A stretch of 64,000 bases of DNA, from NCBI GenBank assembly GCA_000381565.1, contig KB906724.1, positions 428,045 through 492,044 on the forward strand, written 5' to 3'. Shown in pieces: positions 44,022-52,711 of the stretch; within the stretch, counting starts at the first letter, position 1; every line of letters starts with the position of its first letter. The notes beneath the pieces are model-generated. The model was not told the DNA's origin and made no database searches. It saw only the letters and a program-made list of their open reading frames with translations. Source of the DNA: Oxalobacteraceae bacterium AB_14 (GTDB lineage: Bacteria; Pseudomonadota; Gammaproteobacteria; Burkholderiales; Burkholderiaceae_D). A program made the translations under genes and the position numbers.

Positions 44022-45224
44022 ATGCGAATGGACAGGATGGATATGCAGGGATTACCCAACAGCGCGAAAGAGCAACCGATTCCGGCCCGGCTGGCGGGGC
44101 AACTGGCCGGATGGTCGGCCAAGGCCCGGCAATACCCGGTATTCGGCCGCACCTGGTTTGCCTACCGCGTGCGTTCCTTCCTGTTGCCGATGGTCGTGTT
44201 CAGCGGCTGCCTGATGATACTCGGCGCCATGACGCCCACCAGGGCCGGGGCGCCGTCCAGTCTGCTGTTCATGTTCGCCTTGTGGGCGATGGTGGTGGTG
44301 GCGCTGCTGTTGGGGCGCTGGCTGGCCGTGCTGGTGTGCCAGCGCGGCTGGTCGAAACGGCGGGAGCTGGCCGGCGTGGTCGCGGCCCTCGTGTGCGGCG
44401 TGGCGGCCGGCGGCTACCTGTCGCAGTTCACGCGGATGCAGAACGACCCGTCCGAACGCCTGCTCAACCTGGTGGTGTGGTCGATGGTGTTGCTGTGGCT
44501 GGGCGGGAGCGGCGACCTGCTGGCCTACCTGCGCCAGCGGCGGAGCCTGCAGGACGCCCAGCTGCAGGAACAGATGGAGCGCTACAAGGACGAACGCGAC
44601 GAAGTGGCGATGCGCCTGTCCGTGCTGGCCAGCCAGGTCGAACCGCACTTTTTGTTCAATACCCTGTCGGGCGTGCGCGCCGCCATCCGCAGCGACCCGG
44701 CGCGCGGCGTGGCGATTATCGATCACCTGGTGGACTATCTGCGCGCGACGATCCCGCAGATCCGCAACGAGGGCGGGCACCTGCTGGTGGAACTGGGCGC
44801 CCAGCTGGACGCCGTGCGCGCCTATCTCGGCGTGATCCATGCCCGCTTGCCGCGCCTGGCCTTCCAGGTCGACTGCCCGGACGACTTGCAACGCTGCGCG
44901 GTGCCGCCGCTGATGCTCATCTCCTTGGTGGAAAACGCCGTCAAGCATGGTATCGAACCGAAAAAAGGGCCGGTCGAGATAGTCGTCAGCGTCACCCGGC
45001 GCCAGGCCGACGGCGGCGACCAGCTGGTGTTGGCGGTGTCCGACGATGGCGTCGGCTTCGGCGGCGGCAGCAGCGGCAGCGGCATCGGGCTGACCAATAT
45101 CCGCGAACGGCTGCAGCATTTGTATGGCGACCAGGCCGCGCTGCGGCTCAGCGCCAGGGAGCAGGGCGGCTTCGAAGCCCGCATAACCCTGCCGTTGCGG
45201 GCCTTGCCAGGAAAGGGCGCCTAG
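44022..45224 (+). CDS. LytS-type sensor histidine kinase
   Basis: A 400-residue membrane histidine kinase of the His_kinase (LytS/AlgZ/YehU) family. Four hydrophobic segments (about 53-72, 83-106, 116-132, 146-162) precede a coiled coil and the phosphoacceptor H209 in VEPHFLFNTLSG. The HATPase region has ENAVKHGIEP and SDDGVGFGGG. The start is uncertain: ATGs at 44022, 44028, 44037 and 44043 are all in frame, and AGGA at 44034 favours 44043. The TAG stop is built from the TA target copy plus the first base of the IS630 element. Its partner regulator lies beyond the IS. Confidence 0.87.
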   Translation: MRMDRMDMQGLPNSAKEQPIPARLAGQLAGWSAKARQYPVFGRTWFAYRVRSFLLPMVVFSGCLMILGAMTPTRAGAPSSLLFMFALWAMVVVALLLGRWLAVLVCQRGWSKRRELAGVVAALVCGVAAGGYLSQFTRMQNDPSERLLNLVVWSMVLLWLGGSGDLLAYLRQRRSLQDAQLQEQMERYKDERDEVAMRLSVLASQVEPHFLFNTLSGVRAAIRSDPARGVAIIDHLVDYLRATIPQIRNEGGHLLVELGAQLDAVRAYLGVIHARLPRLAFQVDCPDDLQRCAVPPLMLISLVENAVKHGIEPKKGPVEIVVSVTRRQADGGDQLVLAVSDDGVGFGGGSSGSGIGLTNIRERLQHLYGDQAALRLSAREQGGFEARITLPLRALPGKGA

Positions 45225-46294
45225 TGGCCTGTAACAATCGAATCCGGAGTGATGCGTCTGCTTAAATCACAGTATTTCCATTTCACCGGCTTGGGCTCCT
45301 CGTTGTATTTTCTGATGTAGCGCATGAGCTTTCGCTTGAGGTCAGAAACGGAAGTGAAGACGCCACGGGCTATGACATCGCGCTCAATTTTTCCGAACCA
45401 AAGTTCGACCTGATTTAGCCAAGACGAGTAGGTTGGCGTGAAATGCATATGGACATTGGGATGCAGTTCTAGGAACGCGGTAACGAGCTTGGTCTTGTGT
45501 GCCGAGAGGTTGTCGGCAATGACGTGAATTTCTTTGCGCTTGGGCTGGCTGGCAACGATATCAGTGAGGAAAGCGACGAACTCGGCCGACGTATGGCTGG
45601 TCGCTGTTTTACCCAGCACCTCGCCCGTTTTGGTATTGAAGGCGGCATACAAGGACAGCGTCCCATGGCGGTAGTATTCAAACCCATGTCGTTCAGCGCG
45701 TCCCGGCGACAGCGGCAAGACCGGATCCTTACGGTTCAGTGCCTGAATAGCCGTCTTCTCGTCAACACAGAAGACGGCGGCATTCTGGGGCGGGTTCAGA
45801 TAGAGGCCGATCACATCGGCCGCCTTGGTTTCAAAGTCAGGGTCGTTCGACGACAGGTAGCCTTCGAGTCGGTGGGGTTTGATTCCATGCTTGGCCCAGA
45901 TGCGCGCAATCGTCATATGCGAAATACCGTCACCAAGTTCCGCAGCGAGCTTGCGGCTCGACCAATGCGTGGAGCCATCGGCAGGCTTGTGCTTCGTGGT
46001 CCGCGCAAGCACACGCGCCTCGACCTTGTCGGTGACCTTGAATCGCTCGCGCCCTGCATGGCGCGAATAAAGGCCCGCGAGTCGCTCGGCAGAAAAACGT
46101 TTGCTCCACAAGTCGATGAAGTCGTTGCAGCAGTCAAGTTTTCCCTGGATCTCTGCCCATGTGCATCCGTCGGACAGTAACAAAATCAAACGCGCGCGGC
46201 GCGCGACGTCAGCCCGAACGTTACGGGCCGAGACCTGTTGTTGAAGTTCCGTTCGCTCACTGTCGGTAAGTATCATGGCGTCCCCCTTGGACAT
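45221..46294 (-). CDS. IS630-family transposase
   Basis: A 357-residue DDE transposase. An N-terminal helix-turn-helix region (residues 10-150) precedes the catalytic domain, in which the DDE residues are Asp in AVFCVDEKT, Asp in HVIADNLSAHKT and Glu in LNQVELWFGKIERD. ATG at 46294 and 46276 both have ribosome-binding-site-like sequence. The stop codon TAG uses the TA target duplication and a base outside the element. The reading frame is intact, so the element may be active. Confidence 0.92.
   Translation of the reverse strand: MSKGDAMILTDSERTELQQQVSARNVRADVARRARLILLLSDGCTWAEIQGKLDCCNDFIDLWSKRFSAERLAGLYSRHAGRERFKVTDKVEARVLARTTKHKPADGSTHWSSRKLAAELGDGISHMTIARIWAKHGIKPHRLEGYLSSNDPDFETKAADVIGLYLNPPQNAAVFCVDEKTAIQALNRKDPVLPLSPGRAERHGFEYYRHGTLSLYAAFNTKTGEVLGKTATSHTSAEFVAFLTDIVASQPKRKEIHVIADNLSAHKTKLVTAFLELHPNVHMHFTPTYSSWLNQVELWFGKIERDVIARGVFTSVSDLKRKLMRYIRKYNEEPKPVKWKYCDLSRRITPDSIVTGH
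45224..45250. repeat. Left terminal inverted repeat of the IS630 element
   Basis: GTGGCCTGTAACAATCGAAT and seven further bases to CGGAGT; 22 of 27 positions match the complement of the right end. Confidence 0.88.
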
Positions 46295-46300
46295 AATGAT

Positions 46301-46327
46301 ACTCCGTTTTTAATTGTTACAGTCCAC
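46301..46327. repeat. Right terminal inverted repeat of the IS630 element
   Basis: Read inward on the minus strand it begins GTGGACTGTAACAATTAAAA and ends CGGAGT. TTGGAC (46287-46292) and TTTAAT (46309-46314), 16 bp apart, could form an outward promoter toward the response regulator. Confidence 0.88.
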
Positions 46328-46330
46328 TAG

Positions 46331-47101
46331 ATGCCGACCGCCGTCATTGCCGATGATGAAGACCTGCAGCGCGGCGACCTGCGCCGCCTGCTGGCGCAGG
46401 TGTGGCCGGAGCTGGAGATCGTGGCCGAATGCGAAGACGGTGGCGAAGCGCTGGCCGCTATCGCCCAGCACCGGCCCGACGTGGCCTTTCTCGACATCCG
46501 CATGCCGGCGCTCAGCGGGCTGGATGTGGCGCGCGCCAGCGAAGGCCGCTGCCGCGTGGTGTTCACCACCGCCTACGATGCGCATGCGATCGAAGCCTTC
46601 GGCCTGGGCGCGCTCGACTACCTGCTCAAGCCCATCGCGCTGAGCCGCCTGACCCAGACCGTGGAGCGCCTGCGCGGGCAGCTGGCGGCGGGGGCGGCCA
46701 TGCCCGACCTGCTGCGCATGATGGGGGAGTTTGACCGTCAGCTGCGCAGCCATGCGCAGGCCGAACGGATACGCTGGATCAGCACCAACGCCGGCAACAC
46801 CATAAAGATTTTTCCGATCGAGGAGGTGTTGTTCTTCGAGTCCGACAGCCGCTACACGCGGGTGGTCAGCGCCACCGACGAGGGGCTGGTGCGCACCACC
46901 ATCAAGCAGTTGCAGCAGGGGCTGGACCCGGCCCAGTTCTGGCAGATCCACCGCGGCACGCTGGTGGCGGTGCGCGCCATCGCCCGCGCGCGGCGCGACG
47001 AACTGGGTAACCTGACGGTGGAACTGCGGGGGCACGCCGAGCAGATCAAGGTCAGCCAGAGCTATGCCTGGCGTTTCAAGAGCGACATCTACCTCGGCTA
47101 A
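46331..47101 (+). CDS. LytTR-family response regulator
   Basis: A 256-residue regulator with a receiver domain (1-120; phospho-acceptor D55 in FLDIRMP, acidic D8/D9 in IADDED, Lys in DYLLKPI) and a C-terminal LytTR DNA-binding domain (about 150-256, including IRWISTNAGNTIKIFPIEEV and FWQIHRGTLVAVRAI). It pairs with the LytS-type kinase upstream. The IS separates them, so its expression may now depend on readthrough or on an outward promoter in the IS right end. Targets unknown. Confidence 0.92.
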   Translation: MPTAVIADDEDLQRGDLRRLLAQVWPELEIVAECEDGGEALAAIAQHRPDVAFLDIRMPALSGLDVARASEGRCRVVFTTAYDAHAIEAFGLGALDYLLKPIALSRLTQTVERLRGQLAAGAAMPDLLRMMGEFDRQLRSHAQAERIRWISTNAGNTIKIFPIEEVLFFESDSRYTRVVSATDEGLVRTTIKQLQQGLDPAQFWQIHRGTLVAVRAIARARRDELGNLTVELRGHAEQIKVSQSYAWRFKSDIYLG

Positions 47102-47108
47102 ACATCAA

Positions 47109-47128
47109 GGGGGGCAATTCTGCCCCCC
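47109..47128. terminator. Bidirectional hairpin between convergent genes
   Basis: GGGGGGCA (47109-47116), loop ATTC, TGCCCCCC (47121-47128): a perfect 8-bp stem seven bases after the regulator stop and five bases before the carrier stop. No real T-run on either side, so termination may be weak. Confidence 0.6.
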
Positions 47129-47133
47129 GTGGT

Positions 47134-48546
47134 CTATTGCCAGTTCATCAGGCAGGGCGGCACCAGCAGCGCCAGCGCCAGCACGGCGTAGATCAGCTGC
47201 AGCGGCACCATCCACTTGGCCCAGGTGATCCACGGGATGCGGGCCAGCGCCAGCACGCCGACGGTGATGCCCGACGTCGGTATCATCGGCGTGGTGAACT
47301 CGCCGAACTGGAACGCCAGGATCGCCGTCTGCCGCGTCACGCCCACCAGGTCGGCCAGCGGCGCCATGATCGGCATGGTCAGCGCGGCCTGGCCGCTGCC
47401 GGAGTGGATGAAGAAGTTGATCACGGTCTGGATGCCGAACATCTTCCATGCCGCGAAGATCGGACTGGACGACTGCACCAGCGGCATCAAGGAGTGCAGC
47501 ATGGTGTCGATGATGTGGGCGTCGCGCGCCAGTATCATGGTGCCGCGCGCCAGCGCGATCACCAGCGCCGTGCCCACCAGGTCGCGCGCGCCCTGGATGA
47601 AGCCTTCGACGATCTGGCCCGAATCGAGCCTGCCCGCCAGGCCGATGACGATGCCCATGGTCAGGAACAGCGCGGCGATTTCGTCGATGTACCAGTCGTA
47701 GCCGACCACGCCGCCCACCATGATCACCAGCGAACCGACGAAGATCGCCAGCACCAGCTTATGACGGCCGGTCATGCCGTGGAATTCGCCCAGGCCGTGC
47801 GGCTGCTCGCGGCGCTTGTCCAGGTCCAGCGCATAGGTCGGGCTCAGTTCCGGCGTCTTCTTCACGCGCGCCGCGTACCACATCAGGAATACGATGGTGA
47901 TGGCGGTGGCGATCACCCACACGATCAGGCGATAGGCCCAGCCGGAAAACACCGGCACCCCGGCGATGCCCTGGGCGATGCCGACGTTGAAGGGATTCAA
48001 AAACGCCGCCGAAAAGCCGACCTGCGAACCGAGGAAGGGAATCGACACGCCGGTGATGGTGTCGTAGCCCAGGGCCAGCGCCAGCGGCACGAAAATCAAT
48101 ATAAACGGTATGGCTTCCTCGTTCATGCCGAAGGTGGCGCCGCCGATCGAGAACATGGTGACGAACACCGGTATCAGCGCCTTCTGGATGAACACCGAGC
48201 TGTCGTGCGCGCGCGCCAGCGACTTGATCATCGAATCGACCGCCTCGGTCTTCTGCAGCACCGAGAAGGCGCCGCCGACGATCAGCACGAAGCCGATGAT
48301 CAGCGCGGCGTCGACGAAGCCCTTGATCGGCGCCTTCATCAGCGCCGTCACGCCCTGCGGCGCGCTGGCGATGTAGTGGAAGCTGGACGGATCGATCAGC
48401 TGCTTGCCGTTGACCAGGTGGGTGTCGTACTTGCCGCCGGGGACCAGCCAGGTGGCCGCCGCGATCAGGGCCAGGATGATGAACAGCAGGACGAAGGTGT
48501 GCGGCAGCTTGAATTTTTTAGTGGTCATTTTTTTGGACTGCGTCAT
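47134..48546 (-). CDS. YfcC-family membrane carrier
   Basis: A 470-residue polytopic transporter of the YfcC/DcuC superfamily (PF03606), with 11-13 hydrophobic segments. Family stretches are GGAFSVLQKTEAVDSMI (about 85-101), FGMNEEAIPFILIFVPLALA, IPFLGSQVGFSAAFLNPFN and HSGSGQAALTMPIMAPLAD. Members have been annotated as basic amino-acid antiporters or C4-dicarboxylate carriers. The ATG at 48546 overlaps the upstream deacylase stop as ATGA, so the two are translationally coupled. In this context arginine, aspartate or a dipeptide is a plausible substrate. Confidence 0.87.
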   Translation of the reverse strand: MTQSKKMTTKKFKLPHTFVLLFIILALIAAATWLVPGGKYDTHLVNGKQLIDPSSFHYIASAPQGVTALMKAPIKGFVDAALIIGFVLIVGGAFSVLQKTEAVDSMIKSLARAHDSSVFIQKALIPVFVTMFSIGGATFGMNEEAIPFILIFVPLALALGYDTITGVSIPFLGSQVGFSAAFLNPFNVGIAQGIAGVPVFSGWAYRLIVWVIATAITIVFLMWYAARVKKTPELSPTYALDLDKRREQPHGLGEFHGMTGRHKLVLAIFVGSLVIMVGGVVGYDWYIDEIAALFLTMGIVIGLAGRLDSGQIVEGFIQGARDLVGTALVIALARGTMILARDAHIIDTMLHSLMPLVQSSSPIFAAWKMFGIQTVINFFIHSGSGQAALTMPIMAPLADLVGVTRQTAILAFQFGEFTTPMIPTSGITVGVLALARIPWITWAKWMVPLQLIYAVLALALLVPPCLMNWQ

Positions 48547-49682
48547 TGGCTCAGCAAATCGCCGGCACGGTAGGCCTGGGCGCCGGCGACTTTGCCGACG
48601 TTCATGCCACGGATCACGTGGCGGTGCGCGCTGCGGGCGAAGAACACGCCGGCCACGCCGGCGCGTATCACCGTGGTCTCGCCGCTGACCGGGTCGATCA
48701 GGTCGGCCACGGCGTCGCCCGGCGCCACGCGCGCGCCCAGCTCGCGGGTGTAGACCAGGATGCCGGCGTGCGGCGCGACCAGCGGCTCGACGCCTTCGAG
48801 CGGCGTGGCCGCGCACAGCGGCGCCGGCAGCACGGCCGCCGCCGCCGCGGCAGCGGCGTCGGCCGCCTGCAGCACGCCGTTGAGCGTCAGGAACTGTATC
48901 AGGCCGGCCGCGTCTTTCTCGGCCAGCGCGTAGCTCACTTCCATTTCGCCGCGCAGTTCGACGGTGGTCGACAGGCAGGCGGGCGGGATCGGGTAGCGGC
49001 CTTCGAAGTGTTGATCCAGGTCCCACCACAGGCGGCTGCACGCTTCGTCGAACGGTTCGCCGCCGGCCTGGTAGGCCAGCAGCAGCGCGTGCGCGCCCAG
49101 GATGGCGGCCAGCGGCGCGACGCCTTCGGCCAGCGGCGTGCCGGCGTAGATGTGCAGCGCCGCCTGGTTGTCGCAGTGCAGGTCGAGCACGATGTCGGCG
49201 TCGATGGCCAGCGTCATCAGGGTTTTCTTCAAGGTGTCGGCGTCGGTGGCCGGCTGCCAGGCGGCGATCGAGGCGCGCGCGTGCTCGCGGATCAGGCGCA
49301 CGTTGGCGTCGGCGTCCTGCCCCAGCAGGCCGTCCAGCGATTTTTTCAGGTCGTCGGCCACGTGCTTGTACGAGCGGTTGAAATTGATGCCGGTGGTGAG
49401 GTCGAAGCGGCCGAAGGCGGCGCCGTGGATGGCCTGCGCCAGGCCGATCGGATTGGCGGCCGGCACCAGTATCACTTCGCCGGCGATGCGGCCGGCCGCT
49501 TCCAGCGCGCCCAGCTCCTTGCGCAGGAATTGCGCCACCAGCATGCCGGGCACTTCGTCGGCGTGCAGCGAGGCCTGGATGTAGACCTTCTTGCCGGCGC
49601 CCGCTCGGCCGTAGTGAAGGCTGGTCAGTTCAAAGCTGGCGTTGCTGTGCGGAGCGGACAGCGGATGTTTGTGTACTTGCAT
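48543..49682 (-). CDS. Succinylglutamate desuccinylase/aspartoacylase-family zinc deacylase
   Basis: A 379-residue AstE/AspA-family (M14-like) enzyme. Zinc ligands are H40 and E43 in ASLHADEVPG and H169 in LDLHCDN; Arg-rich FNRSYK (about 101-106) is the substrate-binding loop. A C-terminal beta-domain (about 300-379) resembles a biotinyl-lipoyl-like tail common in this group. The family removes an acyl group from N-acylated amino acids; the exact acyl and amino acid are not readable. It is co-translated with the YfcC-like carrier and divergent from the TonB receptor. The 160-bp divergent region upstream is AT-rich. Confidence 0.87.
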   Translation of the reverse strand: MQVHKHPLSAPHSNASFELTSLHYGRAGAGKKVYIQASLHADEVPGMLVAQFLRKELGALEAAGRIAGEVILVPAANPIGLAQAIHGAAFGRFDLTTGINFNRSYKHVADDLKKSLDGLLGQDADANVRLIREHARASIAAWQPATDADTLKKTLMTLAIDADIVLDLHCDNQAALHIYAGTPLAEGVAPLAAILGAHALLLAYQAGGEPFDEACSRLWWDLDQHFEGRYPIPPACLSTTVELRGEMEVSYALAEKDAAGLIQFLTLNGVLQAADAAAAAAAAVLPAPLCAATPLEGVEPLVAPHAGILVYTRELGARVAPGDAVADLIDPVSGETTVIRAGVAGVFFARSAHRHVIRGMNVGKVAGAQAYRAGDLLSQ

Positions 49683-49841
49683 GGCGGGAAGGACTTTGTC
49701 GACAAAGATTGAGTATGTAGCACTATTTTCACAAAGTAAATCGCTGCGCGGCGAAAGGCGGCCCGGTTTCTTGAGTTTTCCCGGCGATGTGCGTACAGTT
49801 GGTTTAATAGAATTATTTATATAACAATCAGAGAGAAAATC

Positions 49842-52604
49842 ATGGGTGATGTGCCGAGCATGCGGGTGACGATGATGGCGCGGCCGGTGCGCCTGGCCAT
49901 GGGCGCGGGCGCGCTGGCCGGGCTGCTGGGGCAGGCGGCGCTGGCGCAGGCTCAGGATGCGCCGGCCAATCCGGCCGTGCTGCCGAAGGTGGAGATCACC
50001 GGCTCGGCGATCCGCCGCATCGAATCGGAGACCGCGCTGCCGGTGCAGGTCATCACCCGCGAGGAGATCGAGAAGGCCGGCGTCACCACCGCCTCGGAGC
50101 TGATGGCGCGGGTGTCGGCCAACGTCGGCGGCCTGACCGACGGCGCCAGCATCACCGACGGCCACGACCAGCGCGGCTTCAACAGCGCCAACCTGCGCGG
50201 CATCGGCACCTCGTCGACGCTGGTGCTGCTCAACGGCCGCCGCATGGCCAACTTCGCCTCGCCCGGCGACGACACCGGCGTCGACCTGAACAACATCCCG
50301 GCCGCCGCCATCGAGCGCGTCGAGGTGCTGCTCGACGGCGCCTCGGCGCTGTACGGCACCGACGCCATCGGCGGCGTGATCAACTTCATCACCCGCAAGG
50401 ATTTCCGGGGCGTGGAGCTGAACGCCTACGGCGGCAAGACCGACGAGGGCGGCGCCGGCAAGCGCACCGCCACGCTGAGCGCCGGCACCGGCGACCTGGC
50501 GCGCGACGGCTACAATGTGTTCGCGGTGGTGGACGTGCAGCGCAGCGACGCGCTGAGCACCTCGCAGCGCAAGTTCATCGGCGAGCTGCAGATCCCGGAG
50601 CGCCTGCCGCACCTGCTGTCGGGCTATACCTCGCCGGCCAACATCCGCCTGACCGGCGCCCAGCGCGACTACCTGAACGGCAACGGCTACACCCTCAACG
50701 GCAAGCCGCTGACCAACCGCACCATCAACCTGTCGCTGCCGGGCTGCGCGCCGCCGGCCAATCTGTACCTGCCGGCAGGCATCGGCGGGGTCGACGCCTG
50801 CACCTACGACTACATGCGCGACACCGAGCTGTATCCGAAATCGGACAAGGTCAATTTCCTCAGCCGCGGCGTGCTGCAGCTGAACCCCGGCAACCAGCTG
50901 TTCGCCGAGATCGCGCTGAGCCGCTCGAAGACCGATTACGTGGCCTCGACGGCGCGCGTGAATGCATCGATCAACTACATGAAGATACCTGGCCTGGCCA
51001 AGTACGACCTGATGTCGGACGAGGCCAGCGCGGACGACGACGTGGCCGGCGATGTCGAGCTGCGCATCCGCCTCAACGACGCCGGCCGCCGCACCAGCGC
51101 GTTGACCAGCGAAAGCCAGCGCTTCGTGGTCGGCCTGACCGGCAGCGCCAACGGCTACGACTACGACATCGGCTTGAACCACAGCGTCAACACCATCAAG
51201 GACAAGGACACCCACGGCTATCTGCTGTACGACAAGCTGGTCAAGGGCATCTACGACGGCGTGATCAATCCCTTCGGCCCGTCCGGCGCGGCCGGCGTGG
51301 CGCTGCTCGACAGCATCCAGGTCAACGACGACGTGCGCCATGCGCGCGGCGTGATGGATGCGGTCGACTTCAAGGTGGCGCACGCGGTCGGCACGCTGGC
51401 CGGCGGCGAGGCGGCGCTGGCGATCGGCGGCGAGGTGCGCCACGAGCGCACCGATTTCACGCCGTCGGCGCTGCTGCTGAGCGATAACATCAACAACGAC
51501 GCCGCGCCCGAAGGCGGCCGCGCCACCAGCGACAAGCGCACGGTGCAGGCGGTGTACGGCGAGCTGCTGCTGCCGTTCACCAAGCAGTGGGAAGCGCAGC
51601 TGTCGGCGCGCTACGATCACTACCAGGTGGTCGGCGGCGCCGCCAGCCCGAAGGTGGGCGTGACCTACATGCCGGCCAAGAGCATGTTGTTGCGCGCCTC
51701 GGCCGGGCGCGGCTTCCGCGCGCCGTCGATGTCGGACCTGTACCGCCCGACCATCTACAGCGCCACCGCGACCCTGCCCGATCCGGTCGCCTGCGCGGCG
51801 GCGGACAACAACTACGCCGACTGCGCCGACAACTGGAACACCCGCCGCTACGCGAACGCGCAGCTCAAGCCCGAGCACAGCCGCCAATACTCGGTGGGCA
51901 TGGTGATCGAGCCGTCCAGGCAGGCGACGATGACGCTGGACTACTGGAACATCAAGCGCACGGACCTGATCAGCGAGATCGGCGACGACGTCATCCTGGG
52001 CAACCTGGCCAAGTACGGCAGCCTGGTGCACCGCGACGCGGACGACGCCATCGACTACATCGAGCTGCGCAAGGAAAACCGCGGCGCCCAGCTGGCCACG
52101 GGGCTGGACCTGACCTTGGACTACCGCGGCGTGAAGACCTGGGCCGGCAATTTCGGCGGCCACCTGTCGGGCACCTATGTGCTCAACTCGAAGATCCAGA
52201 ACGCGGTGGGCGACCCCTACCTGAGCAACCTGGGTCGCTTCGTCACCGACGGCGTGGTGCCGCGCTGGCGCCACACCGTCACCTTCGACTGGGACCGCGG
52301 CCCGTACTCGGCCAGCCTGTCGAACACCTGGTCGAGCGGCTACCAAGACCAGAACTCGGCGATCAACACCGACGACGGCACCGTGGTGGCGGCCAACCAT
52401 GTGAAGGCCTACTCGCTGTGGGACCTGTCGGGCGCCTGGCAGGTGAACCAGGCGTTCAAGCTGCGCGCCGGGGTGCAGAACCTGTTCAACACCGCGCCGC
52501 CGTACTCGAACCAGGCCTTTTTCTTCATCTCGGGCTATGATCCGAGCTACACCGATCCACGCGGCCGGCGCTTGTATGCCAGCGCCAACTACGCCTTCAA
52601 GTAA
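49842..52604 (+). CDS. TonB-dependent outer-membrane receptor
   Basis: A 920-residue receptor. A signal peptide (about 1-42, ending ALAQAQ-DA) precedes the plug domain (VEITGSAIRR as a TonB-box-like start, then VLLNGRRMANFAS, ALYGTDAIGGVINFITRKDF) and a 22-strand barrel ending SANYAFK. The type (VLLNGRR, long barrel with few iron motifs) is that of peptide, carbohydrate or oligomer importers rather than siderophore receptors. It is followed, 107 bp on, by a secreted cyanophycinase, which suggests uptake of beta-aspartyl-arginine or related peptides. AGAGAG lies before the ATG. Confidence 0.93.
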   Translation: MGDVPSMRVTMMARPVRLAMGAGALAGLLGQAALAQAQDAPANPAVLPKVEITGSAIRRIESETALPVQVITREEIEKAGVTTASELMARVSANVGGLTDGASITDGHDQRGFNSANLRGIGTSSTLVLLNGRRMANFASPGDDTGVDLNNIPAAAIERVEVLLDGASALYGTDAIGGVINFITRKDFRGVELNAYGGKTDEGGAGKRTATLSAGTGDLARDGYNVFAVVDVQRSDALSTSQRKFIGELQIPERLPHLLSGYTSPANIRLTGAQRDYLNGNGYTLNGKPLTNRTINLSLPGCAPPANLYLPAGIGGVDACTYDYMRDTELYPKSDKVNFLSRGVLQLNPGNQLFAEIALSRSKTDYVASTARVNASINYMKIPGLAKYDLMSDEASADDDVAGDVELRIRLNDAGRRTSALTSESQRFVVGLTGSANGYDYDIGLNHSVNTIKDKDTHGYLLYDKLVKGIYDGVINPFGPSGAAGVALLDSIQVNDDVRHARGVMDAVDFKVAHAVGTLAGGEAALAIGGEVRHERTDFTPSALLLSDNINNDAAPEGGRATSDKRTVQAVYGELLLPFTKQWEAQLSARYDHYQVVGGAASPKVGVTYMPAKSMLLRASAGRGFRAPSMSDLYRPTIYSATATLPDPVACAAADNNYADCADNWNTRRYANAQLKPEHSRQYSVGMVIEPSRQATMTLDYWNIKRTDLISEIGDDVILGNLAKYGSLVHRDADDAIDYIELRKENRGAQLATGLDLTLDYRGVKTWAGNFGGHLSGTYVLNSKIQNAVGDPYLSNLGRFVTDGVVPRWRHTVTFDWDRGPYSASLSNTWSSGYQDQNSAINTDDGTVVAANHVKAYSLWDLSGAWQVNQAFKLRAGVQNLFNTAPPYSNQAFFFISGYDPSYTDPRGRRLYASANYAFK

Positions 52605-52665
52605 TGTAATGTAACGATGCTTTAAGCCGGATTGAGTAATTGATTGGTATCATCTGCATTATCGA

Positions 52666-52696
52666 CGGCGCCGCGCGTGAGCGTGGCGCCGGTTTT
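52666..52696 (+). promoter_or_regulatory. Stem-loop just upstream of the cyanophycinase gene
   Basis: CGGCGCC (52666-52672) and GGCGCCG (52685-52691) form a 7-bp GC stem around a 12-base loop, followed by TTTT. It ends 15 bases before the start codon, next to the ribosome-binding site GGAAGGG. It may be a weak terminator between receptor and cyanophycinase or a leader structure. Confidence 0.4.
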
Positions 52697-52711
52697 CATC
52701 GGAAGGGCAAC

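Larger units (their letters stand above)
45224..46327 (-). mobile_element. IS630-family insertion sequence, complete
   Basis: A 1104-bp element bounded by TA target duplications (45222-45223 and 46328-46329), as expected for IS630/Tc1 elements. Terminal inverted repeats of 27 bp match at 22 positions. It carries one intact transposase. Removing the element and one TA restores ...GCC TAG ATG CCG..., the kinase stop directly followed by the response-regulator start. Confidence 0.93.

Noticed and set aside
49683..52400. 1285-codon minus-strand frame extending the AstE-like gene through the TonB receptor
   Set aside because: The part beyond 49682 is the reverse frame of the receptor gene and has low-complexity composition. 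The family N-terminus and the ATG at 49682 set the real start.
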